A stretch of 30,385 nucleotides of DNA from positions 1 through 30,385 of the forward strand of contig JAUCBJ010001107.1 of NCBI GenBank assembly GCA_032718475.1, read 5' to 3'. Within the stretch, counting starts at the first letter, position 1. Each line of letters begins with the position of its first letter. The notes under the pieces are model-generated. The model ran no database searches, was not told where the DNA came from, and was given only the letters and a program-made list of their open reading frames with translations. Of this stretch, positions 21,357-30,344 are shown piece after piece. The position numbers and the translations under genes were made by a program. The DNA is from Nemertoderma westbladi (Eukaryota > Xenacoelomorpha > Nemertodermatida > Nemertodermatidae).

Positions 21357-22017
21357 TTAAGTTAAGTTTTAAATAATTCACTTAAAATTATTTAGATATT
21401 TGTCATCATTACTCTTTGCCGCACTTCCGCTTCGAACACAGTAAAAGTAATTTGTTATTTGATCTTATATCTATCTATAGTCACGACGTTACACCATGAC
21501 CTGGAATATAGTGTTGTTATTCGGTGAAATGGCCCGTCTCCGTCGATATGGCACCACCCGTACTGCAGTTATTCTTCAACCTTATAGTCCCAAGTACCCC
21601 GGTACTGGTAAACTGGACTGTTAATTATATAGCGTAATAATCCAACTATGAAATACTTCTCAGTATGATAGAGAAAATTTGAAAATTTAAAAAAATGTAC
21701 AACATTTTTGCCAACTTCTCAAAAATCGCCAAGTTTGCGGAATTTCGCCCAATATTTGTTTGTAATTGGCGCCTTAACGTTGAAACGCTGCAAAGTAAAT
21801 CAATTACATTAGCTGTTCAATTAAGCGTTCAGACCTCCGTTTAAGTTGATATAATAATACAATAGTATGAAAAGGGCACTAATCAGCGTTAAAGACCATT
21901 GTGTATGTATACCTCACTCGCTTGGCTCTCTATACATAAATACACCCGCCCGTGATATAGATGAGAAGTTCTACTTTTCACACAATGATGTAAATATTTC
22001 TCTGTTTATTCCCCCAG
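21357..22017 (+). other. Intron sequence before second SIK exon
   Basis: About 660 bp of unique-looking AT-rich sequence. A 44-codon ATG frame near 21496 has no recognisable homology. It ends in the acceptor TCTGTTTATTCCCCCAG. Confidence 0.5.
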
Positions 22018-22215
22018 AGTGGATGCGCTTCGATCGGTCCCCAACACAGCTTCCCGGACTCCTCGATCGAGTCCACCACCTCATCCGGCTACTCCTCGGG
22101 CTATTCATCCTCCTACGAACATCGATCCTCTTTGGTGGGCCCCCCTACTGGCAGACGGAGTCTACTGCTCTCTGGGGACAGTGGAGCGGAGGGGGCAGTA
22201 ACCGACCATAGTGAG
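22018..22215 (+). CDS. SIK: SIK-like gene, Ser-rich exon
   Basis: A 66-codon phase-0 exon between CCCCCAG and the donor GTGAGG. It encodes SFPDSSIESTTSSGYSSGYS, then SSYEHRSSLVGPPTGRRSLL and a short acidic end. It is Ser-rich, GC-rich and open in the same phase as the exons on either side. SIK proteins have long Ser-rich regulatory regions after the UBA motif, with phosphorylation and 14-3-3 sites; the RRSL here could be one. Identification rests mainly on the splice sites, phase and position. Confidence 0.65.
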
Positions 22216-22640
22216 GTGAGGTACAGCTGCAGTAGGCCTATCTACCACCATACTAGGCTGGCTAATAATTAATTATTGGACTGGCTTTTAGTTACGACGA
22301 TTTTTAATGACGCCTAAACACAAAATTGCCACTCTCAGTGCTTTTATTGGGGCCAAAATTCCAACATTCAAGTACAATCCGGCTCCAGGTAGAGTTCCTG
22401 TTTGCCAAGGGACAAATGCCTGAATGGCGCCGGTCAGCCTAGCACGAGCCTGAAAAGGATTCGAGTTAGGGTGACACTAGGCAAAGCGCGGGAGAAAGGG
22501 ACACCCGACCCCGAGCTAAGCCGCTTGACTTGCCTTAGGCAGCCTTATGCAGCATCACTGCTGCATTCTCTCGCAGACCGACAGACACCAATTGACAGCC
22601 GAGCTGAGCCGGTCAGCGTATCACGAGCCTGAAAAGGATT
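22216..22640. other. Intron with decayed precursor of the 64-bp repeat
   Basis: A block at 22433-22496 (CACGAGCCTGAAAAGGATTC, GGTGACACTAGGCAAAGC) is a diverged copy of the sequence just before and within the 64-bp array at 22611-22670. No gene seen. A minus- or plus-strand SINE-like origin is possible but not shown. Confidence 0.5.
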
Positions 22641-23024
22641 CGGGGTACGGTGACTCTAGGCAAAGCAAGGGATAGACAATTTAGCAACGGACCACCGACG
22701 GATTGGGGGTACGGTGACTCTAGGCAAAGCAAGGGATAGACAATTTAGCAACGGACCACCGACGGATTCGGGGTACGGTGACTCTAGGCAAAGCAAGGGA
22801 TAGACAATTTAGCAACGGACCACCGACGGATTGGGGGTACGGTGACTCTAGGCAAAGCAAGGGATAGACAATTTAGCAACGGACCACCGACGGATTGGGG
22901 GTACGGTGACTCTAGGCAAAGCAAGGGATAGACAATTTAGCAACGGACCACCGACGGATTGGGGGTACGGTGACTCTAGGCAAAGCAAGGGATAGACAAT
23001 TTAGCAACGGACCACCGACGGATT
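22641..23024. repeat. 64-bp tandem repeat, 6 copies
   Basis: Six almost identical units of GGGGTACGGTGACTCTAGGC..GGACCACCGACGGATT, period 64. Unit starts are marked by TACGG at 22646, 22710, 22774, 22838, 22902 and 22966. The first and third units begin CGGGG; the rest begin GGGGG. Confidence 0.95.
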
Positions 23025-23527
23025 TTCGACGGCCTAATGACAGACTTATCGACTTATGACAATGACAGACACAGACAGACCAGACAGACTGGTATCAAAC
23101 GTAGTTCTGGGGAGTTAAAATTTAAATAAATAATTCTGACTGACCAAATAATTCGTAAATGTAGGCTTATATTACAGTATAAAAAACTCATTTGATTATT
23201 ATTATTATATATATTTCATTTATATTGGCGTATTGGGGAGTCCCATATATTTGGAATCAGTGTGTATCAGCGCAAAGAGAACTTGATCAGTTAGAATAAA
23301 AATGGATGATTCAACCCAACTTGTTCTTTTTCCTTTTCGACTGCATTACCAATCACTCCCTGATCCATATCCGGTGACTAGTATTGTTGAGATCCACAAC
23401 CCTCTCAAACTTACATCGGCGTTATTGAAATAACGGTTATAATAACGGATATCTTATAATAACGGAAATAACGGATGTTGTATGTTATTTTACAGTATGT
23501 TGATGCCCCTGTTACAATTTGTATCTA
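23025..23527. other. Intron, mixed low-complexity; a 43-codon ATG frame
   Basis: Contains CAGACA-rich sequence (23038-23090), AT-rich sequence and TAACGG repeats (23430-23475). An ATG frame at 23302-23433 with a fair start context (AAAATGG) encodes 43 residues of no known family. I do not call it a gene. Confidence 0.4.
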
Positions 23528-23531
23528 TTAA

Positions 23532-24964
23532 CCCTATTACCACTGGGGTGTTTTGACCATTAGCACCACTGGGGGGGGGGGGGGGGGGGCGATTCGGCCC
23601 ACCCACTTTATTTTTGTAGTCGTCCAATGAAATTCTACAAAATTTGGGCTGTTGGTGAAACAACTATAGATGAACCCTACCAAACCTTAAAAAGTTAAAA
23701 TTTCATAAGCAGGGACTCATAATTTTGATGAAAAATAAAAGTAGTCCCAGGACAAAATTTCAAAATTTTTCGTTTTCTAAAAACTAATAGTGTGGCAGTG
23801 TTGGCTAGATTTAGTAGGTTTTTCAAGACGCTGAATCGAATGTGATTATATTCCACTTCCAAAAATTGAAGTGTATGCTATTTTTCTTGCACCTAAGTAG
23901 TGGGCGTGGCACTTCAAATTTTGAAAAATTAGATATTCAGAAAATGCCCCTAATTTTTTTATTTCAACGCATCTTTATGGGTTTTCTGGGCCACTGAATC
24001 GATTGAAAGTAATATAGAAGCCTGAAGACTGAGTGGTTCGCCATTTTTGGTGCACCAAAATTAGGGCGTGGCACTTCAAATTTTGAAAAATACGAGATTC
24101 GGAAAATAAACCAAAATTGAAATTTTAACGAATTTATATAGGTTTTCCAAACCGCTGAATCGATTGAAAGTAATATAGAAGCCTGAAGACTTAGAAGTTA
24201 GCCATTTTTTGAAATCAAAACTTTAGTGTTTTTTTCGAACAAAGTATTTTTGAAAATTTGAAGTGCCACGCCCTAATTTTGGTGCACCGAAAATTTCGTA
24301 CACAAAGGATTTGAGGCTTCTATATTACTTTTAATCGATTCAGCGCTCCAGAAAACCTATAAAATTAATTTGAAATCAAAACTTTAGTGAATTTTCCGAA
24401 TCTCGTATTTTTTAAAATTTGAAGTGCCACGCCCTAATTTTGGTGCACCAAAAATGGCGAACCACTAAGTCTTCAGGCTTCTATATTACTTTCAATCGAT
24501 TCAGCGTTCCAGAAAACCTATAAAAATGCTTTGCAAATCAAAACTGTAGTGTATTTTCAGAATCTCGTATTTTTCAAAATTTAAAGTGCCACGCCCTAAT
24601 TTTGGTGCTCCAAAAATGACGTACCACTACACTTACATACTTGTATAGAGCATTAGAGTGATCCAAACCAATAAAAATAAATAATAATAGCCCAAACATA
24701 AATAATTACTAAATCACGAATGACTTTGTAAAATTAGAAAATTTCAAAAAATTTGGTGCTGGAGACCAAATTTTGAGGTGGCACCCACATCGAAAAGTAG
24801 AAATCCAATTGCAACGGCGTTTTTTGCAAAAGATGCGGCATTAAATTTGGCTAATTCTCACAAAAAATTGGGCCGGTACGTAATGTGGTTGCATAGTTAC
24901 AGCAACTAAAAACTAGGAAGGGGCCGATTCGCCCCCCCCCCCCCCCCCCCCAGTGGTAATAGGG
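23532..24964. mobile_element. piggyBac-like non-autonomous transposon (TTAA-flanked)
   Basis: The 17-bp terminal inverted repeats CCCTATTACCACTGGGG and CCCCAGTGGTAATAGGG are exact. TTAA flanks them at 23528-23531 and 24965-24968. Inside lie a 19-G tract on the left and a 20-C tract on the right, next to CGATTCGGCCC and GGGCCGATTCG. CCC ends with TTAA target duplication are the piggyBac signature. Kolobok also uses TTAA and is the alternative. No transposase is encoded in its 1433 bp, so it would depend on an autonomous partner. Confidence 0.85.
23890..24620. repeat. Inverted repeat blocks (large palindrome) inside the transposon
   Basis: A block of about 165 bp holds GGGCGTGGCACTTCAAATTT, CTGAATCGATTGAAAGTAAT, ATAGAAGCCTGAAGAC and TTTTTGGTGCACCAAAATTA. 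It occurs twice forward (near 23900 and 24065) and three times reversed (near 24250, 24415 and 24585). The two halves could form a long imperfect hairpin. Confidence 0.85.
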
Positions 24965-24989
24965 TTAAGATATTATTGTTAAATTATGC

Positions 24990-25165
24990 CAAGCAGCAGC
25001 TGGGTCTAGTGGTGACATTCCTGGGCTTCCAATTAGGGAGCCCTGGTTCGATCCCAAGATGGGGCAGCACTATTTGGGCACAGTGCTTTAAATGCTGCAG
25101 CCCAGCCCAGCCCAACCCCGGCTTTCATCCTTCAGTGGTCGATAAATGGGAACCAAGGCAACTTG
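24990..25165 (+). mobile_element. tRNA-derived SINE head (tRNA-Gly-like)
   Basis: A-box-like TGGGTCTAGTGG (25001-25012) and B-box GGTTCGATCCC (25045-25055) are 32 bp apart, as in tRNA genes. The middle part reads CTTCCAATT, resembling the anticodon loop of tRNA-Gly(UCC). There is no proper acceptor stem, so this is a SINE and not a tRNA gene. The body continues to about 25165, where a 63-bp array begins. The piece after the array (26351-26500) may be its tail. Confidence 0.65.
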
Positions 25166-26350
25166 GACAGAGTGGAAGGGTTTACTGTGGAAGATCACCC
25201 ATGGTGGTGAACAGTAGGAAACAGAGTGGAAGGGTTTGCTGTGGAAGATCACCCATGGTGGTGAACAGGCATTCTTTTGGGAAACAGAGTGGAAGGGTTT
25301 ACTGTGGAAGATCACCCATGGTGGTGGACAGGCATTCCTTTAGGAAACAGAGTGGAATGGTTTACTGTGGAAGATCACCCATGGAGGTGAACAGGCATTC
25401 CTTTAGGAAACAGAGTGGAAGGGTTTACTGTGGAAGATCACCCATGGTGGTGAACAGGTATTCCTTTAGGAAACAGAGTGGAAGGGTTTACTGTGGAAGA
25501 TCATCCATGGTGGTTAACAGGCATTCCTTTAGGAAACAGAGTGGAAGGGTTTACTGTGGAAGATCACCCATGGTGGTGAACAGGTATTCCTTAAGGAAAC
25601 AGAGTGGAAAGGTTTACTGTGGAAGATTACCCATGATGGTGAACAGGTATTCCTTTAAGAAACAGAGTGGAAGGGTTTACTGTGGAAGATCACCCATGGT
25701 GGTGAACAGGCATTTCTGTTGGGAAACAGAGTGGAAGGGTTTGCTGTGGAAGATCACCCATGGTGGTGAACAGGTATTCCTTAAGGAAACAGAGTGGAAG
25801 GGTTTACTGTGGAAGATTACCCATGATGGTGAACAGGCATTCCTTTAGGAAACAGAGTGGAAGGGTTTACTGTGGAAGATCACCCATGGTGGTGAACAGG
25901 TATTCCTTAAGGAAACAGAGTGGAAAGGTTTACTGTGGAAGATTACCCATGATGGTGAACAGGTATTCCTTTAAGAAACAGAGTGGAAGGGTTTACTGTG
26001 GAAGATCACCCATGGTGGTGAACAGGCATTCCTTTGGGAAACAGAGTGGAAGGGTTTGCTGTGGAAGATCACCCATGGTGGTGAACAGGTATTCCTTAAG
26101 GAAACAGAGTGGAAGGGTTTACTGTGGAAGATTACCCATGATGGTGAACAGGCATTCCTTTAGGAAACAGAGTGGAAGGGTTTGCTGTGGAAGATCACCC
26201 ATGGTGGTGAACAGGTATTCCTTTAGGAAATAGAGTGGAAAGGTTTACTGTGGAAGATTACCCATGATGGTGAACAGGCATTCCTTTGGGAAACAGAGTG
26301 GAAGGGTTTGCTGTGGAAGATCACCCATGGTGGTGAACAGGTATTCCTTG
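25166..26350. repeat. 63-bp tandem array (~19 units)
   Basis: Units of AGTGGAAGGGTTTACTGTGG, AAGATCACCCATGGTGGTGA, ACAGGCATTCCTTTAGGAAA and CAG; the first unit is short (54 bp). The 63-bp period keeps a frame open (QSGRVYCGRSPMVVNRHSFRK, 21 residues), so long frames appear. Groups of units with GGAAGATTACCCATGATGG recur together, showing duplication of blocks of several units. A frame break at 25715-25725 and stop-free drift argue against a protein. Confidence 0.95.
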
Positions 26351-27129
26351 GCTTAACGAGCCTAAATGATTCTCCCATTCAGATGCGTATCAAGCCTTTG
26401 CCTTCAATGGTGCCCTAGGCGCTATAGCCCTCAATGACTTATTTAGTTGACTCCAACCCACTCTTGATCAACTAAATAATGAATAGGCTATGCTTATCGG
26501 GCCTGCCCTACTGGGCTGACAGCTACAGGTAGTACCACATTACTGCCGTAGTGGTAGCAGGATCTGGGGACTGATCTGACTATATTTTCCTTTCCCCGTA
26601 TGCCCTTTTCTTATTTTTATTGTATTGTTCTAAAAAACCTCACTGCCATAATATATTACCTCTTTCTATGTATCTGTTTGTAAATAATTTAAATTTTTTA
26701 ATGGTTTTTTTACAATATGACATTATTCGGTAAATATTTTTATTTTTATTTAAATAAGCCACTGCCATTTCAATATTTTTATTTCCCTCTAAATGCTTGG
26801 TTCCTACTGTTTGATACTAGTGTAAATAATTATTATATTTGTATTGTATGTATTATATTCAGCAGGTATGTATTATTATTGTATGTATGTATTATATTTG
26901 TATTTGTGTGATATTCCTCTTTAATTTATCATCTACTCCCGATATGATATCTACTGTATTTATTATTTATTTTTATCTGAAAAATCCGATTTTTATTACT
27001 AATATATTTTTAAAAAAATTTCAATTATCAGACAAAAACGGACAGACATACTAATACTAAATACTTATATTAATTTAATTTTTATTTTACTCATAGGCTT
27101 ATTACAACAATAAGATTTTAATCACATAG
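26351..27129. other. Possible SINE tail and AT-rich intron
   Basis: 26351-26560 is moderately GC-rich (TTTGCCTTCAATGGTGCCCT and similar) and may be the continuation of the SINE. 26560-27129 is T-rich with no gene or clear repeat. Confidence 0.4.
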
Positions 27130-27616
27130 CGAAGACCCCCGCGGAAACGAGACGCAGTCTCATGGGGCTATCCTCGACCGACAAATCATTTTTATTCAAT
27201 GTTTTAGAGACCCCGTGCAACTATACGTATATTCTATGCCCATCGTATTTTCAGTTCAGAAACATATTAAAATATATTTCCTTTTGTATAAACATACAGT
27301 ACAGTCATTTCTATCCTATTTTAAATTGGGCCATTTCATTTTCAGTCACATATTTCAATATTTTATATAAATATACAATACAGTACAGTAGGGCCTGGCC
27401 TACAGATGCTTAATGAACAATTAATATATATCAGTATATCTGATTGAAGGTCTTTGCATTGGCTTGTCGGTACTTTTGTTGTTCTGTTAACTATTTTATT
27501 ATGTTATCCTGTTAACTATTTTATTATGTTATCGTCAATGTTCATATTTTAATTGCGTAAACTTTAGCTGATTTGTCGTCTAATAAAAAATTCCGATTCC
27601 AATTCCAATTCCATTG
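27130..27616 (+). mobile_element. LINE 3' end with (ATTCCA)n tail, copy 2
   Basis: Same family as 12420-12738. It has the same stem-loop (GAGAC 27149-27153 with GTCTC 27157-27161, and ATGGGGCTATCCT). The end is GTCTAATAAAAAATTCCGAT followed by TTCCAA units. It is 5'-truncated and abuts a minus-strand LINE fragment. Confidence 0.7.
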
Positions 27617-27756
27617 TAAATATTTGGTCGTGATGGTAGTTTGTCTACAAGGTTATTGGTAAAGTTCATATCATTGGCAATTACTTCATGGTCTGTTGCC
27701 AAAGAACCATCTTCAGTTTTGATGGCTGCTATTTTGGTGGTTTTCGCTGCTATTGG
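27617..27756 (-). pseudogene. LINE ORF2 fragment (between endonuclease and RT)
   Basis: The minus strand encodes AAIKTEDGSLATDHEVIAND, then MNF and NNLVDKLPSRP. This I..LKT.DG...TD...IAN..N.F...... L pattern is the conserved linker ahead of the RT domain in CR1/L2/Jockey LINEs. The stretch of about 46 codons lacks several residues between N and LVDKL compared with the usual pattern. Only a small piece remains; no endonuclease or RT motif flanks it. Confidence 0.65.
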
Positions 27757-27849
27757 TCAGATTTAACAGAGTATTTAACACCCCTTAGAATAACAATCTT
27801 AGACCTTGATTATTAGGGGCCAAGGCCAAGACGGGGTCTAGTATTTAAT

Positions 27850-28060
27850 GCGCAGCATCTGAAAGGTACCCTACATTTTTAAATTGTGAATTATGTTTTA
27901 ATTTTAACTAAATTATATTTTAATACTGTTTTATTTGATTATACCGCTGAAGACGCCCGCGAGGGTGAAATTGCCATACGGTAAATAATTAATTTTCGTT
28001 TTCTTATATCAACGTCGAGCCTTGCCTTCATTAACCCTGTAAGACGATTTGATTTAGGTC
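27850..28060 (+). mobile_element. PLE pseudo-LTR remnant around the hammerhead
   Basis: The sequence after the ribozyme (CGGTAAATAATTAATTTTCG, then TATATCAACGTCGAGCCT) resembles the stretch after the PLE ribozyme at 2759-2800 in spacing and base use. No RT coding sequence is present. Limits are approximate. Confidence 0.5.
27942..27983 (+). ncRNA. Lone hammerhead ribozyme in SIK intron (PLE remnant)
   Basis: Stem I is TACCG (27942-27946) with CGGTA (27979-27983). The core is CTGAAGA (27947-27953) and GAAA (27967-27970). Stem II is GCCC/GGGT with a GCGA (GNRA) tetraloop. Stem III is 2 bp (A27970-T27977, T27971-A27976) with loop TGCC. The predicted cut is after A27978 (ATA). The layout equals the PLE ribozyme at 2721 but with different sequence in stem II and loop III, so it comes from a related PLE. 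It is on the sense strand of the SIK-like gene, 145 nt before the third exon. A C sits unpaired between the core and stem II, as in the other copy. Confidence 0.78.
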
Positions 28061-28123
28061 ATCAGCATGATACAATAAATTATTTATCCTATTTAATATT
28101 TAGCCAATTGTTTCTACTTTTAG

Positions 28124-28417
28124 GACACCGACTCCGCATTTGATTCCCAACCTACGGCAACTCCGACCGGAGTGCGACCCCGTCCGCGGTGCCACGGCGT
28201 CTCGGCGTACCGGTCCACAGACACCTCTGGTACATCGATGGATTCCTCGATGAGCGAGTTGGAGGCTCGCTCGGAGGGTGGTGGGGAACCCGCTCCGGTC
28301 GCCATCGGAGTCGCTCCCGGGGCCATACGTGGTCTCAGTGTTCGCCCCTTCGATGTGGAACTCGGTCTACAACGGATTCTACAGCTGAGCGGATCGTCAG
28401 ACTGCCCTATGAGTCCG
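28124..28417 (+). CDS. SIK: SIK-like gene, third visible exon
   Basis: A 98-codon phase-0 exon between TTGTTTCTACTTTTAG and the donor GTATGT. It encodes DTDSAFDSQPTATPTG, an Arg-rich piece (VRPRPRCHGV), STDTSGTSMDSSMSELEARS, then an Ala/Gly/Pro-rich run and VRPFDVELGLQRILQLSG. The TS-MD..ME/SELEA.S segment resembles the acidic ETSIDEG-type segment that follows the UBA region in SIKs. It is strongly GC-rich against the AT-rich introns. The frame continues past the donor to a stop at 28574-28576, so reading through would give a short alternative C-terminus. Splicing onward is more likely. Confidence 0.7.
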
Positions 28418-28695
28418 GTATGTATCCATAACACCAATTGGGGTACTTCTATTACATCATATGCCATCATAGGTGACAATTTTTTCTCACTGATGGCAGA
28501 GCCGGGTTTTTTAATTTCTGAGCCTATTTCTATACAACAAGCCGTTAAATATCGTCGTCTATTTAGCAATGTTTAACCAGTTTTTCGTCTTTGGAATGAA
28601 ATCTACATTTCATTAGAACCGCCTTCATCTTCAGATTCAGAATCAGAAAACCGATTTAAATTTCACCAATAATTTAAATCGTTGCAACCAAGGTC
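28418..28695. repeat. Intron with second copy of the dispersed repeat
   Basis: 28552-28655 matches the split repeat at 11033-11525 in uninterrupted form. The rest, 28418-28551, is unremarkable intron. Confidence 0.65.
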
Positions 28696-28898
28696 ATTCG
28701 AGGTCATATCTTATATTATTATCATGATGAGAAATCTCATTTGGGTTGCGAGAAGGTATCAGACGACATTTTGTCACGTTTTTTTTGGATAGGTTTAAGA
28801 GACGACGTTAAAAAGTACATCAAAGTTTGTGATAGTTGTCAACGTCGAAAGGGATCACCCTCCTGGCAGCCATTGTCACCTTTAAATAAATTGGAGAT
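28696..28898 (+). pseudogene. gypsy integrase zinc-binding domain fragment
   Basis: The frame from about 28711 gives YYYHDEKSHLGCEKVSDDIL, SRFFWIGLRDDVKKYIK and VCDSCQRRKGSPSWQPL. The H-x4-H...C-x2-C (HHCC) pattern with FW.GL..DV..Y...C..CQRRK is the N-terminal zinc domain of gypsy integrases, which supports binding to element ends. The catalytic core is missing: the sequence runs into the 340-bp array at about 28885. It is on the plus strand and not part of the minus-strand gypsy at 7492-11023. Confidence 0.85.
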
Positions 28899-28952
28899 GA
28901 GCTGTTGCAACTGTAATTAAAGGTGTAATATTATGGGTTTGTTCAGAAGTGG

Positions 28953-29045
28953 AAAAAATGGGAGCGCGTCACCGGGGGTTGAACCAGCGCTATACGCACG
29001 TTTCGGCCTAACAGGCCTCATCAGTAGCGCTAACCAGCTCAGCCA
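28953..29045 (-). promoter_or_regulatory. Pol III-type A and B boxes and T6 stop around the hammerhead
   Basis: On the minus strand the A box TGGCTGAGCTGG lies at 29045-29034, followed by GTTAGCGC, which is typical of a tRNA D-arm. The B box GGTTCAACCCC lies at 28985-28975. A T6 run at 28958-28953 could end Pol III transcription. The hammerhead fills the space between the boxes, where a tRNA has its anticodon arm. The pattern repeats every 340 bp in the following units. That Pol III really transcribes it is inference. Confidence 0.7.
28985..29033 (-). ncRNA. Hammerhead ribozyme, unit 1
   Basis: On the minus strand the core is CTGATGA (29024-29018) and GAAA (29004-29001). Stem II is GGCC/GGCC (29017-29014 with 29008-29005) closed by TGTTA. 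Stem I is AGCGCTA (29031-29025) with TAGCGCT (28992-28986), 7 bp plus wobble pairs outward. Stem III is A29001-T28994 and C29000-G28995 with loop GTGC. The predicted cut is after A28993 (GTA site). All conserved core bases are present, and stem II is fully paired, unlike in the PLE copies. Confidence 0.92.
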
Positions 29046-29324
29046 CTAGCCCCTGACACTCGCAGTCCCACCTAATCCACTTCTATTGAACGGGCAGTCT
29101 TAAGTTGCAAGTATTCTATCTCTAACAGCGGACCTAACGGCCTCAAGTATGCTAGAGTGAAACAGGAGGGAAGTACAAATAAATAAATATTCAGCTCGGT
29201 ATTGCTGCCAGGTGATATTAATTAAATAAATTGGAGATGAGCTGTTGCAACTGTAATTAAAGGTGTAATATTATGGGTTTGTTCAGAAGTGGAAAAAATG
29301 GGAGCGCGTCACCGGGGGTTGAAC

Positions 29325-29373
29325 CAGCGCTATACGCACGTTTCGGCCTAACAGGCCTCATCAGTAGCGCTAA
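29325..29373 (-). ncRNA. Hammerhead ribozyme, unit 2
   Basis: Same sequence as unit 1, shifted by 340. Predicted cut after A29333. Confidence 0.92.
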
Positions 29374-29664
29374 CCAGCTCAGCCACTAGCCCCTGACACT
29401 CGCAGTCCCACCTAATCCACTTCTATTGAACGGGCAGTCTTAAGTTGCAAGTATTCTATCTCTAACAGCGGACCTAACGGCCTCAAGTATGCTAGAGTGA
29501 AACAGGAGGGAAGTACAAATAAATAAATATTCAGCTCGGTATTGCTGCCAGGTGATATTAATTAAATAAATTGGAGATGAGCTGTTGCAACTGTAATTAA
29601 AGGTGTAATATTATGGGTTTGTTCAGAAGTGGAAAAAATGGGAGCGCGTCACCGGGGGTTGAAC

Positions 29665-29713
29665 CAGCGCTATACGCACGTTTCGGCCTAACAGGCCTCA
29701 TCAGTAGCGCTAA
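29665..29713 (-). ncRNA. Hammerhead ribozyme, unit 3
   Basis: Same sequence as unit 1, shifted by 680. Predicted cut after A29673. Confidence 0.92.
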
Positions 29714-30004
29714 CCAGCTCAGCCACTAGCCCCTGACACTCGCAGTCCCACCTAATCCACTTCTATTGAACGGGCAGTCTTAAGTTGCAAGTATTCTATC
29801 TCTAACAGCGGACCTAACGGCCTCAAGTATGCTAGAGTGAAACAGGAGGGAAGTACAAATAAATAAATATTCAGCTCGGTATTGCTGCCAGGTGATATTA
29901 ATTAAATAAATTGGAGATGAGCTGTTGCAACTGTAATTAAAGGTGTAATATTATGGGTTTGTTCAGAAGTGGAAAAAATGGGAGCGCGTCACCGGGGGTT
30001 GAAC

Positions 30005-30053
30005 CAGCGCTATACGCACGTTTCGGCCTAACAGGCCTCATCAGTAGCGCTAA
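30005..30053 (-). ncRNA. Hammerhead ribozyme, unit 4
   Basis: Same sequence as unit 1, shifted by 1020. Predicted cut after A30013. Confidence 0.92.
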
Positions 30054-30344
30054 CCAGCTCAGCCACTAGCCCCTGACACTCGCAGTCCCACCTAATCCAC
30101 TTCTATTGAACGGGCAGTCTTAAGTTGCAAGTATTCTATCTCTAACAGCGGACCTAACGGCCTCAAGTATGCTAGAGTGAAACAGGAGGGAAGTACAAAT
30201 AAATAAATATTCAGCTCGGTATTGCTGCCAGGTGATATTAATTAAATAAATTGGAGATGAGCTGTTGCAACTGTAATTAAAGGTGTAATATTATGGGTTT
30301 GTTCAGAAGTGGAAAAAATGGGAGCGCGTCACCGGGGGTTGAAC

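Noticed and set aside
22641-23024. CRISPR-like array
   Set aside because: The 64-bp units are directly contiguous and almost identical over their whole length, with no variable spacers. The genome is eukaryotic.
23302-23433. 43-codon ATG frame with fair start context
   Set aside because: Too short, no recognisable domain, in an intron next to repeats.
25001-25055. A functional tRNA-Gly gene
   Set aside because: A and B boxes and an anticodon-like loop are visible, but acceptor and T stems do not pair, so it is a SINE head.
24976-26233. Open frames of 290 and 157 codons with 21-residue repeats
   Set aside because: They arise from a 63-bp tandem array continuing out of a SINE head, without codon bias or conserved-domain features. 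A length change at about 25720 breaks the frame.
28120-28569. Minus-strand frame of 149 codons opposite the third SIK-like exon
   Set aside because: It is a shadow of the GC-rich exon. The plus strand has good splice sites and phase agreement with the neighbouring exons.
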